Below, piece by piece: positions 47,391-55,204 of a stretch of DNA of 64,000 nt (positions within the stretch are counted from its first letter, which is position 1; each line of letters starts with the position of its first letter). Source of the DNA: CBDCME01 sp965218865 (lineage in GTDB: Bacteria; Pseudomonadota; Alphaproteobacteria; JAAXGF01); contig CBDCME010000078.1 in NCBI GenBank assembly GCA_965218865.1, forward strand, positions 1 through 64,000, in the 5' to 3' direction. The translations under genes and the position numbers were made by a program. The notes beneath the pieces are model-generated. The model made no database searches and was not told the origin of the DNA. It worked only from the letters and a program-made list of their open reading frames with translations.

Positions 47391-48796
47391 TGTCGATAAC
47401 ACGTGATATGGCCGGTCAATGTAACAAATGATCTGTCCGGCATTAGAACTCCTCCAGAAAGTGGAGGAGCTGATGCGCCGGACAGAGCAGTTACAGGGGT
47501 TGAGATTGATGAAGTTCGATGAGGTTTACGGACGCACCTACAGGGGTGAGTTGAGCCAGCTGGAGGCAGCCGAGATCCTGGGCATGTCCGAGCGCACGTT
47601 CCGACGCTGGCGCGATCGCTTTGAGGCCGAGGGCGCGGAGGGTCTTTACGACCGCCGCCTGGGTCGGGTTTCCGCGCGCCGCGCCGGGGTCGACGAGGTG
47701 GTGGCACTGTTGGGTCTGTTCGATACCAGGTACCGGCATTTCACCGCCTGGCACTTCTGGGAGAAGCTGGTTGCAAAGCACGACGTCACGCGCAGTTACA
47801 ACTGGGTGCGGCTGACGCTCCAGGCGCACGGCCGGATCGCGCCGGCGCCGCGGCGCGGCGTGCACCGCCGCAAGCGGCCGCGCCGGCCGATGGTCGGCAT
47901 GATGTTGCACCAGGACGGCTCCACGCACCAATGGGTGCCGGGTCAGTACTGGGACCTGATCGTGACCATGGACGATGCCACTTCGGAGATCTATTCCGCC
48001 TTCTTCGTCGCCGAGGAGGGCACCATGTCGAGCTTTGTGGCGCTGCTGGAGGTGGGGTCGGCCATGGGGCTGTTCTGCTCGCTTTATGCAGACCGGGCCT
48101 CGCACTATTGGCACACGCCGGAGGCCGGCGGCAAGGTCGACAAGGACAATCCAACCCAGGTCGGACGTGCCCTGCAGCAACTCGGTATTGAGCTGATCCC
48201 GGCCTATTCGCCGGAGGCCCGGGGCCGCTCGGAGCGCATGTTCGGCACCCTGCAGAAACGCCTGCCGCAGGAACTCGATCTCGCCGGCATCACCGATATG
48301 GCGGCCGCCAACCGGTTCCTGAAAGAGGACTTCCTGCCGGCCCACAATGCCCGCTTCGCCCGGCCGGCCGAGGACACAGCCTCCGCCTTCGTGCCGTTCG
48401 CCGGCAACCTGGCGGACATCCTCTGTGTGCAGGAGGACCGTGTGGTCGGCAATGACAACACGGTGCGCTACAAGAACTTGAGCCTGCAGATCCCGGCAGG
48501 CCGCCATCGCCACCACTACGTCAAGGCCAAAGTGAGTGTGCACGAATATCCCGACGGCGACCTTGCCGTCTTCCATGGCCCGCGCTGCCTGGCCCGCTAC
48601 AAGAAAGACGGCACGCCGATCGAAAGCAGCGAAAGGCGGGCCGCGTGATCCGCTTCGACACGACCGGCCGGCGCTCTGTGGATAAGTGGACAGCTCGGCT
48701 GCGCCGACCTGACCACTTCCCCACAGAGCCAACATCCACAACAGAAGCGGTCAAATCATATGGTACATAAACCGGTCAATTCAGTTTGTTATCGAC
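47391..48796 (+). mobile_element. IS1202/ISNCY-type insertion sequence with 16-bp duplication
   Basis: 1,406 bp. Both ends begin TGTCGATAACA (inverted), and the element is flanked by a perfect 16-bp direct repeat. It carries one intact transposase. It separates the Cys-rich exported gene from whatever lay upstream of it. Confidence 0.88.
47473..48648 (+). CDS. ISNCY/IS1202-type DDE transposase
   Basis: About 391 residues from ATG 47473 (an earlier start at 47428 is possible). Helix-turn-helix: LSQLEAAEILGMSERTFRRW and RFEAEGAEGLYDRRLGRVSA. Integrase-like core: MLHQDGSTHQWVPGQYWDLI (first Asp), FCSLYADRASHYW (second Asp) and AYSPEARGRSERMFGTLQKR (Glu), followed by a basic C-terminal domain (PAGRHRHHYVKAKVSVHEYP). 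No lesion seen; probably active. Confidence 0.9.
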   Translation: MRRTEQLQGLRLMKFDEVYGRTYRGELSQLEAAEILGMSERTFRRWRDRFEAEGAEGLYDRRLGRVSARRAGVDEVVALLGLFDTRYRHFTAWHFWEKLVAKHDVTRSYNWVRLTLQAHGRIAPAPRRGVHRRKRPRRPMVGMMLHQDGSTHQWVPGQYWDLIVTMDDATSEIYSAFFVAEEGTMSSFVALLEVGSAMGLFCSLYADRASHYWHTPEAGGKVDKDNPTQVGRALQQLGIELIPAYSPEARGRSERMFGTLQKRLPQELDLAGITDMAAANRFLKEDFLPAHNARFARPAEDTASAFVPFAGNLADILCVQEDRVVGNDNTVRYKNLSLQIPAGRHRHHYVKAKVSVHEYPDGDLAVFHGPRCLARYKKDGTPIESSERRAA

Positions 48797-48835
48797 AGGT
48801 TTTCCGAATTCGGCGGGCACCGCATCACAATTGGC

Positions 48836-48940
48836 GCTATTTCTGTATGCGGCTGTTGCCGAAATCGGCAACCAGCACAATGCCGTCCGCAGCGATCGCC
48901 ACCGCGATTGGGTAGCGAATGTACATCATGACTACAAGGC
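48836..48940 (-). pseudogene. NHL-repeat protein, 3' remnant
   Basis: On the minus strand the frame ending with TAG at 48836-48838 reads YPIAVAIAADGIVLVADFGN, SRIQK. This fits the NHL-repeat consensus (P-x-G-I-A-V-D ... VAD-x-x-N-x-R-I-Q). Further upstream the similarity fades. It is the last repeat of a lost beta-propeller protein. Confidence 0.4.
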
Positions 48941-49164
48941 GGATCACCTCGGGCGAGCTGTTGAATTATCGGAATGGATTGCGCATCGTTGGACGCTAAC
49001 TGACGTCCCTATCCGTCTCAAGCAAATTTGCTCTGACAATGCCAGATCATGTGCTACGAAACCCGGACATACCTCGTGCTTTCGATACCGAACGAAAATT
49101 TTGTTGACTTTCAGCCACCCGGAGGCGCAACCTATATAGACTGAGGGGTAGCGCCGAAATTGGC

Positions 49165-49530
49165 ATGCTCTGCGACCATACTTGTAACAGTAAACTCTTC
49201 GGATTTGGGCTTGGCATAGCCCTTTTGGTTGCTGCATTGGCTGGCAACCTGCCCTCAGTCGCCAACGCACATGAATCGGAACACACGCCTGTAGTTGCTC
49301 AAGAACATGGCGTGGACATGGTAAAGTGGTGTGCTCATGGAGATGGTGCAGAGAACCCCTCCGCCGGCCATGGGGCGCATTGTTTTGCGCCAGCTTTCGC
49401 TTCCTTCAATTCCGCCGATCAAGTTTCTTGGTTTGCAGTTGATCACACCCCCAGTTATCCCACCGAGGAAGCGTATCGCCACGGCCTAACGGTCGGCGCC
49501 GAACCTCCACCCCCACGCATAACGTCCTGA
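49165..49530 (+). CDS. small exported His-containing protein
   Basis: 121 residues. Signal peptide LFGFGLGIALLVAALAGNLP with cleavage near ANAHE. The mature part is short and His-rich (HESEHTPVVAQEHG, WCAHGDG, GHGAHCFAPAF) with two Cys, ending in PPPPR. It is the first gene of the plus-strand copper group that continues with the lipoprotein, TolC and oxidase. Copper binding in the periplasm is inferred. Function otherwise unknown. Confidence 0.6.
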   Translation: MLCDHTCNSKLFGFGLGIALLVAALAGNLPSVANAHESEHTPVVAQEHGVDMVKWCAHGDGAENPSAGHGAHCFAPAFASFNSADQVSWFAVDHTPSYPTEEAYRHGLTVGAEPPPPRITS

Positions 49531-49645
49531 CTTAAGTTTGCTCTAACGCCGTTGGCGGCCCGGACTGTCGAACGTCCGAGCGCCCGGCTATCCGGCAAAT
49601 AGTTAGCCTTTTCCAGGACGGAGAATTTCAATGTGCGAAACGATT

Positions 49646-49668
49646 GCCCCCCCTGGCGGTCGGGGGGC
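49646..49668 (+). other. G/C inverted repeat upstream of lipoprotein gene
   Basis: GCCCCCC at 49646-49652 can pair with GGGGGGC at 49662-49668 around a 9-base loop. No T tract follows, so it is not an obvious intrinsic terminator; it could shape the leader of the lipoprotein-tolC transcript. Confidence 0.35.
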
Positions 49669-49716
49669 TGACGCCGTAGTCGTTAGATCAAAAGGCGGCT
49701 CGCTAAGCATCGTTTT

Positions 49717-50055
49717 TTGACAGCGATTCTCGCTGGCTGTGCCACCCCCGATTTCGTCGATCCCGGTACCTCGGCAAACCATCCAGCCAACCCCGCGGCT
49801 ATTGAATCACCGGCACTGGAGCCCTCGGTAACGCTGAGCATTCCCAGTGACGAGGACGACACGATCAGCGTGCCGGAGACTACCGAGCATTCGGGAGGCA
49901 TGCACCACGGCGGTTCAATGCATCACAAGATGCACGAGCCGCAGAAAGGCGGCGAGGAGAAGCCGCCGATGACGCATGAGCACCACGGCGGTCAACCCAA
50001 GGACGCTGACGAAAAGGCCAAGGGCCATCACCACGGTCACGGAATGGCGAAATGA
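49717..50055 (+). CDS. His-rich lipoprotein, start codon uncertain
   Basis: The frame has a lipobox (TAILAGCATPD, lipid Cys), an acidic/Pro linker and a His-dense C-terminus (MHHGGSMHHKMHEPQKGG, HEHHGGQ, KGHHHGHGMAK) suited to metal binding. The only readable start, TTG 49717, leaves too short a signal peptide. The in-frame sequence upstream (IKRRLAKHRFLTAILAGC) begins at ATC 49687 right after a TAG, so the natural ATG may have mutated to ATC. The stop overlaps the ATG of the tolC gene (ATGA). Confidence 0.6.
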   Translation: MTAILAGCATPDFVDPGTSANHPANPAAIESPALEPSVTLSIPSDEDDTISVPETTEHSGGMHHGGSMHHKMHEPQKGGEEKPPMTHEHHGGQPKDADEKAKGHHHGHGMAK

Positions 50056-51476
50056 CCCGCCGCCGTCAGTGCAAAGCTATGACAGCCGTGTTTGCCGCTC
50101 TTGCGGTAACGGGCTGCGCGAGCCTTTCACCCAACGCGGCGTTCGACGATGTCGCGGCCGTCGTGAACGAGCGCGGTGGACACCGTATCCACTGGAATCA
50201 AGGATCCGAGGAGGACGCGAGAGTCGAAGCGGTAGTCGCTGAGATGCTTTCGAAAGAGCTGACCGCCAACTCGGCGGTGCAGATCGCCCTACTTAATAAC
50301 CCAAGCCTACAAGCTATCTATGCGAGCCTGGGCGTTGCCCAAGCCGATCTCGTCCAAGCCGGCTTATTGCGGAATCCGATTTTCGAAACCGTGTTTCGCT
50401 TTCCCGAAAGCGGCGGTTCGGTGAGCTGGGATATTGGGATCGCGTTCGAGTTCCTGAGTCTGTTCACGCTTCCGTTGCGCATGAAAGTGGCCGAATCCGA
50501 GTTCGAGGCGGCTCGTATTCGCGTCGCTGCGGAGGTCCTCGATCACGCGGCACGGACCCAGATAGCGTTTTATGGGCTTCAAGCTGCGATGCAAAGCGTG
50601 GAGATGCTTCGGCAAGTGGCAGATTCGACCCAAGCCTCCCATCAACTCTCGAAGCGGCTGCATCACGCGGGAAACATTACGGACCTTGCACTCGTTCAAA
50701 GCCGGGGAATCGCGGAACAGGCGCGCATTGACCTGGCCGACGCCGAGGCGGCGGCTGTGGCAACGCGAGAGCAAATGAATGTCCTCATGGGGCTTTGGGG
50801 GCCGCGGACCGAATGGAAGGCGGTCGATCACCTGCCGACGTTGCCCGAAGAGGAGATTGATCTCGAAAGGGTCGAAAGCCGTGCCGTGGCGCGTAGCTTC
50901 GACCTGGCGCTCGCACGGGAGAATCTCGTGACGCTGGGGCGGCAATACGGCATAACCCAAGCCACCTTGATCATCCCGGATTTTGAGGTTGGGGTTGAGG
51001 GGGAACGAGACGACCGGGTGTGGGAGACCGGCCCCGGAGTGGCGTTTGCCCTTCCCCTGTTCGATCAGGGTCAGGCTCGAAGAGCCGCCGTGCGGGCAGC
51101 CATTTCCGGCGCGCAGAATGAATATGAGGCACTGGCCGTGCGCGTACGCGCGCAAGCCCGCGCCGCTCACTGCAATCTTCTCTCCTCGCGCCAGAAGGTC
51201 GGTTATTACGAAGAGGTTATCTTGCCGCTCCGGCAACGGATCGTGGCCGAGACCCTGCTGCAATATAATGCCATGCAGCTCGGCACCTTTCAGCTCCTGT
51301 TCGCCAAGCAGCAACATATCGACGCTGGCAGCCGTTACATCCTTTCCCTTTACGACTACTGGGTCACCCGCTCGACGCTGGAGCAGATTCTCAGCGGACG
51401 CCTGCCGCCGGATGGCGCACGTGTCATGCCGGCACGGCTCACACCGGAAACCCAAACCCAAATAGGAGATCACTAA
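50052..51476 (+). CDS. TolC-family outer-membrane efflux lipoprotein
   Basis: 474 residues. Lipobox AALAVTGCASLSP. Outer-membrane efflux domains: VQIALLNNPSLQAIYASLGV, AQADLVQAGLLRNPIF, RIRVAAEVLDHAARTQIAFY (coiled-coil helix) and, in the second half, ALARENLVTLGRQYGITQA with GPGVAFALPLFDQGQARRAA. Such proteins form the outer channel of RND-type pumps or act in copper loci together with CopA-type oxidases. No RND or adaptor gene is in the window. It is coupled to both neighbours by overlaps (ATGA and TAATG). Intact. Confidence 0.88.
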   Translation: MTRRRQCKAMTAVFAALAVTGCASLSPNAAFDDVAAVVNERGGHRIHWNQGSEEDARVEAVVAEMLSKELTANSAVQIALLNNPSLQAIYASLGVAQADLVQAGLLRNPIFETVFRFPESGGSVSWDIGIAFEFLSLFTLPLRMKVAESEFEAARIRVAAEVLDHAARTQIAFYGLQAAMQSVEMLRQVADSTQASHQLSKRLHHAGNITDLALVQSRGIAEQARIDLADAEAAAVATREQMNVLMGLWGPRTEWKAVDHLPTLPEEEIDLERVESRAVARSFDLALARENLVTLGRQYGITQATLIIPDFEVGVEGERDDRVWETGPGVAFALPLFDQGQARRAAVRAAISGAQNEYEALAVRVRAQARAAHCNLLSSRQKVGYYEEVILPLRQRIVAETLLQYNAMQLGTFQLLFAKQQHIDAGSRYILSLYDYWVTRSTLEQILSGRLPPDGARVMPARLTPETQTQIGDH

Positions 51477-52741
51477 TGGTTACGCGACGCGAAGCCCTCA
51501 TCGGGACGGGCGCGGCCCTTGGCGGACTCGCCCTGAGCGCCACGAACGCCGGCGCCCAAAGCCCCACGGCGTGGTCCTCGGAGGCGCCCTCGGCCCCCGG
51601 CGAGCCAGGCAAGGACTACACCCCTGTGGTAACGCCGAATGGCAGAACGCTGCCATTCCGCATCATCGATGGCGTGAAGGTTTTTCACCTCGTCGCCGAG
51701 GAAGTGCGCCATGAATTCGCGCCTGGCCTGAAGGCCCATTGTTGGAGTTACAACGGTGGCGTGCACGGCCCCACCATCGAGGTGGTGGAAGGCGACCACG
51801 TGCGTATCTATGTGACCAACAGATTACCCGCGCCGACCACGGTGCACTGGCACGGCGTGATTCTACCCGCCGGGATGGACGGGGTTAGTGGATTGACGCA
51901 GCCGCCGATCCCACTCGGCGAGACCTTCCGCTACAAATTCACGCTGCGCCAGAACGGTACATTCATGTATCACTCGCACCACGACTCTATGACCCAGGAT
52001 GGGTTGGGCTTAACGGGGATCTTGATCATCCATCCCCGACGTCCGACCGGCCCCAAGGTCGACCGTGACTTCGCCATCATGCTTCACGAATGGCGAATCG
52101 ATGCCGGAACGGCGCGGCCCAACACCAACGAAATGAGCGATTTCAATGTGCTGACCATGAACGGGAGGGTATTCCCGGCGACGGAACCTCTGGTTGTTCG
52201 CTTGGGCCAGCGCGTCCGCATCCGCTTTGCCAATCTTTCGGCCATGGATCACCATCCGATCCACTTACACGGCTATGAATTCCTGGAGACCGCCGTGGAC
52301 GGGTATCGCATCCCGGAAGCACGGCAGGTTCGTAAGGTCACGAGCTTGGTCGGGGTGGGCCAAACGCGCGATATCGAGTTCGTCGCGGAATATCCCGGTG
52401 ACTGGATTTTTCATTGCCATATGACCCATCACATGATGAACCAGATGGGTCACGACTTCCCCAATATGGTCGGCGTTTCCCCAGGAGACCTGGAACGGAA
52501 AATCGCGAGTCTGCTCCCCGGATACATGACGATGGGCCAGACCGGCATTGGCGACATGATGGACATGGCGATGCCCGCATCGCCATGCTCAAGACCAAGG
52601 GGCCCTTCGGCGCCAAGGTCATGCTCGGCGGCATGGCCAATGTTCTGAAGGTCAGGCCGAACATCAGAAACTACGAGGACCCGGGCTGGTACCGGTATCC
52701 GCCCGTCACCGTGGCAAGCCGGGCGTCCTCTGACGATCTAA
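51476..52741 (+). pseudogene. CopA-type multicopper oxidase, 3' frameshift and IS630 cut
   Basis: ATG 51476 overlaps the tolC stop. Tat signal (VTRREALIGTGAALGGLALS). All four copper motifs are readable: TTVHWHGVILPAGMDGV, MYHSHHDSMTQDGLGL, HHPIHLHGYEF and WIFHCHMTHHMMNQMGHDF. Near 52590 one base is missing. The proper frame continues MLKTKGPFGAKVMLGGMANV, NYEDPGWYRYPPVTVA and SSDDL, where IS630 copy 5 enters. Removing it gives DDLSRDGIKT and a TGA at 53933-53935. The periplasmic Cu(I) oxidase core is intact; only the tail is damaged. Confidence 0.85.
52739..52741. repeat. TAA target copy, left of IS630 copy 5
   Basis: TAA at 52739-52741 and 53910-53912, flanking IS630 copy 5. Confidence 0.75.
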
Positions 52742-53909
52742 TACCAACCGCCCTTAACATTGCCTTGTGCGAGCCCACGCTCTGAGGCCGATGGACATGA
52801 TCTTCCAAGGTTGGTCGGTCAGGTTGTTCCAGGCTTGGCAAGAGGCCTCGACGATGGCTTCATAGGAGTCGAAGACACGATTGGAGAGCCAGTTCTGGCG
52901 GAGGTATTGCCAGACATTTTCGGCGGGATTGATCTCCGGGGACTTGGGTGGCAAAGGCACGAGGGAGATGTTCTCCGGGATGCCGAGTTTGGCAGTGGTG
53001 TGCCATGCGGCTTGGTCGAGCAGCACGACGGCATGGGCGTTTGGGGCAACGGCCCGGCTGATTTCCTCGAGATGCAGGTCCATGGCTTCAGTATTGGCGC
53101 GCGGCATGACCAGCGCCGCGCCCTCACCGCGCTCGGGGCAGATGGCGCCGAAGAGATACGCCGAAGAGGTCCGTAGGTCCTTGACCTGGCGCGGGCGCGA
53201 TCCCTTTGGGGCCCACTGGCGCACCAGGCTGTTCTTCTGGCCGACGCGCATTTCATCTTGAAACCAAACCTCGATGGGCGTGTCCGGTGGCTGTGCCGCT
53301 ACGATTTTCGCCAAGTGTTCGGGAAAACTTTTTTTTAAATTCCTCCTGTGCCCGCGCATCCTGGCCGACGTGGCGCGGGCGCGCGGAAATATGCGAGAAC
53401 CCGAGCGCGGCCAGCAGCTTGCCGACGCTCCGCTCGTGATAGTCCACGCCGAAGCGCGTTCGGATCAGTTGCTTGAGATCGATGCAGCGCCAGCGCACGA
53501 CCCCATCCCGTTCGGGATCGGGACCGGCCTCGATAGCCCGCGAAAGCGCCGCCATTTGCGACGGCGTCAACCGACGCAACGCCCCGTTCGGCTTGCGGTC
53601 GATCAGACCGGCCGGACCTCCCGCGTTGAACCGGTGAACCCAGTCCCGCAACGTCTGCCGATCCATGCCGCCAATACGCGCCGCGCACGCTCGATCCATC
53701 CCATCGTAGATGGCCGCCATCGACAAAAGCCGTCGCGCCTGGTTCCCATCATCGCTCCGTGCCGCAAGAACACGGACTCTTTCAGCATCAAAGTCGTTTC
53801 ACAAAGGAATCGTTGGCATTGAACACACTCCCTTGTTGCCAACAACCTTGAATCACACAAAACCTAGCGTGTAAACCTTTGCGCGAGTCAAACTCTAGGG
53901 CGGTTGGTA
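52742..53909 (-). mobile_element. IS630-family element, copy 5 of 5, inverted
   Basis: 1,168 bp and inverted relative to the other four. It shares with copy 1 the TGA at codon 6 and the eight-A run. It is inserted seven codons before the end of the CopA-type oxidase gene. Confidence 0.92.
52754..53819 (-). pseudogene. IS630 transposase, nonsense plus A8 frameshift
   Basis: Same lesions as copy 1: TGA at codon 6 and eight A before the SFPEHLAKI part. It differs from the other copies by PEINPAEN for PELNPAEN in the catalytic Glu region and by the tail ARTRQC. The shared double lesion suggests that copies 1 and 5 descend from one another although the gene looks dead, presumably moved by a transposase from another copy. 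Confidence 0.82.
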
Positions 53910-53935
53910 TAAGCCGTGACGGCATCAAGACTTGA
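53910..53935 (+). pseudogene. last codons of the CopA-type oxidase
   Basis: After IS630 copy 5 the sequence TAAGCCGTGACGGC continues the oxidase frame as SRDGIKT and TGA 53933-53935 once one TAA is removed. It matches the usual DL-x-RDGI ending of such oxidases. Confidence 0.75.
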
Positions 53936-53953
53936 TCGATTGGAGACGAAACG

Positions 53954-54871
53954 ATGAATACGACGACGAGAATTGCGGCGATGACCGTGGTCATCGCGAT
54001 CAGCTACGGGGCTGGCGCGTGGGCGCACACGATCCAAAAAGGCGACATCCAGATCATCCATCCCTGGGTCGAGCCATCCGAAAGTTACAGCACCCGCACC
54101 CATCCGACTATTTCGAACGAAGAGGACGATCCGATCACGTTGGTTGGCGCTGAAACATCGATAGCGGAACAAGTGCTGATCATTCGAGAGGGGTTGGTTC
54201 TCGAGAGACTCGTTATCGCCGGTGAGGACGTCGTGAGCTTCGGGGAAGACGGTCTCTATATTACCCTTGTCGGACTAAAGGAGCCGTTGGAGGACGGCGC
54301 TCACTTCCCCGTCACTTTTCATTTCGACGGCGAGAGCCTCGAATTTCACATGGTAGTGGGCGAAAGCACCATGATGCCTGGCATGGAAATGGCCGAAGCA
54401 CCGGGCGATGACACTGGCGGTATGCACGAGATGCACGGTGGCGGGGGTTTGGAAGACGAGGGCGGTCTTCATGGCCACGGCGACAAACACGGCGATGATT
54501 CAGACGGCGGACATTCGGACCACCACGGCCTTGGCGACGAGCATGGTGCGTTGCATGACTCTGAAGAATCGGATGAGCACGCGGCCGCGCATGACGCCAA
54601 CACCCTGAAAGAAACGATTCTTACAATCACCCACGCACCGATCGAGGCCATCGGCTGGCCTGAAATGACCACGGATTTCAGCCTAGTCGATGAGGCGAAC
54701 GTCGCGGACGTCAATGTGGGTGACAGGGTTTACTTCGTACTGGTAGCGGATTCCGACGGCATCTATGCCGTCAAGTTGATTGGCCAAGTTGATCGCGGCG
54801 TTCCGCCTACCAGCAATTCGGAATTGTTGGGAGAGGGCGTCGTAGAGACGATCGCGGGCAGAAAATTATGA
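53954..54871 (+). CDS. PCu(A)C-CusF fusion, His-rich periplasmic Cu protein
   Basis: 305 residues. Signal peptide (RIAAMTVVIAISYGAGAWAH). Residues ~25-140 are PCu(A)C-like (IQIIHPWVEPSE, ERLVIAGEDVVSFGEDGLYI, TFHFDGESLEFHMVVG), though the usual His/Met ligands are poorly kept. Residues ~145-215 form a His/Asp/Gly-rich linker (GLHGHGDKHGDDSDGGHSDH). Residues ~220-300 are CusF-like: ITHAPIEAIGWPEMTTDFSL with His, Trp and Met ligands, then VNVGDRVYFVLVADSDG. A periplasmic Cu(I) buffer or chaperone is inferred. The stop overlaps the next ATG (ATGA). Confidence 0.78.
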   Translation: MNTTTRIAAMTVVIAISYGAGAWAHTIQKGDIQIIHPWVEPSESYSTRTHPTISNEEDDPITLVGAETSIAEQVLIIREGLVLERLVIAGEDVVSFGEDGLYITLVGLKEPLEDGAHFPVTFHFDGESLEFHMVVGESTMMPGMEMAEAPGDDTGGMHEMHGGGGLEDEGGLHGHGDKHGDDSDGGHSDHHGLGDEHGALHDSEESDEHAAAHDANTLKETILTITHAPIEAIGWPEMTTDFSLVDEANVADVNVGDRVYFVLVADSDGIYAVKLIGQVDRGVPPTSNSELLGEGVVETIAGRKL

Positions 54872-54979
54872 CCGACCACGTGGTCAGGCAGGAGCCTGGT
54901 GTTCGCGACGACGCGGCCAATTCGATGATTGATCTGGTTTCGGTCTTCGTCAATGCTCTGCGCCTTCGGCGTCTAAAAC
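54868..54979 (+). pseudogene. 5' stub of the next gene, cut by IS1595-like copy b
   Basis: ATG 54868 overlaps the stop of the fusion gene. The frame reads MTDHVVRQEPGVRDDAANSM and IDLVSVFVNALRLRR before running into the inverted repeat of the IS1595-like element. It is probably the start of a further copper-operon gene whose remainder is lost. Not enough is left to identify it. Confidence 0.5.
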
Positions 54980-55204
54980 TTCCTGATTACCCACTTGCTC
55001 CGCGAGATTGAGGAGGTTGTAGGGCATGGGCGGGGTACGCAAGGCGGCCCAGGCGAGGCGAGGGATCATTTCGTCGAGACGGTAGCGGCGATTGAAACGG
55101 TATACGAATTGGGCTAGGTATCTCGGTGTGTGCTTGGGACGGATGGCGTGATAGGTCCCGCGGAGGCTGTTCTTGACGTTTCCGAGGGTCGTGTTGGCCC
55201 ATGT
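54980..55204 (-). mobile_element. IS1595-like element, copy b, 3' part
   Basis: Contains the terminal repeat (TTCCTGATTACCCACTTGCT) and the end of the transposase in the minus direction: WANTTLGNVKNSLRGTYHAI, RPKHTPRYLAQFVYRFNRRY, RLDEMIPRLAWAALRTPP. The rest, at 56540-57038, is separated by an IS110 element. Confidence 0.75.

Noticed and set aside
47473..48741. Long minus-strand frame opposite the IS1202-type transposase
   Set aside because: Shadow of a strongly coding plus strand; no start signal or domain.
49100..49145. TTGACT followed by TATATA upstream of the exported protein at 49165 as a promoter
   Set aside because: The spacer is about 23 bases, too long for a normal sigma-70 promoter and without a clear MerR-type palindrome.
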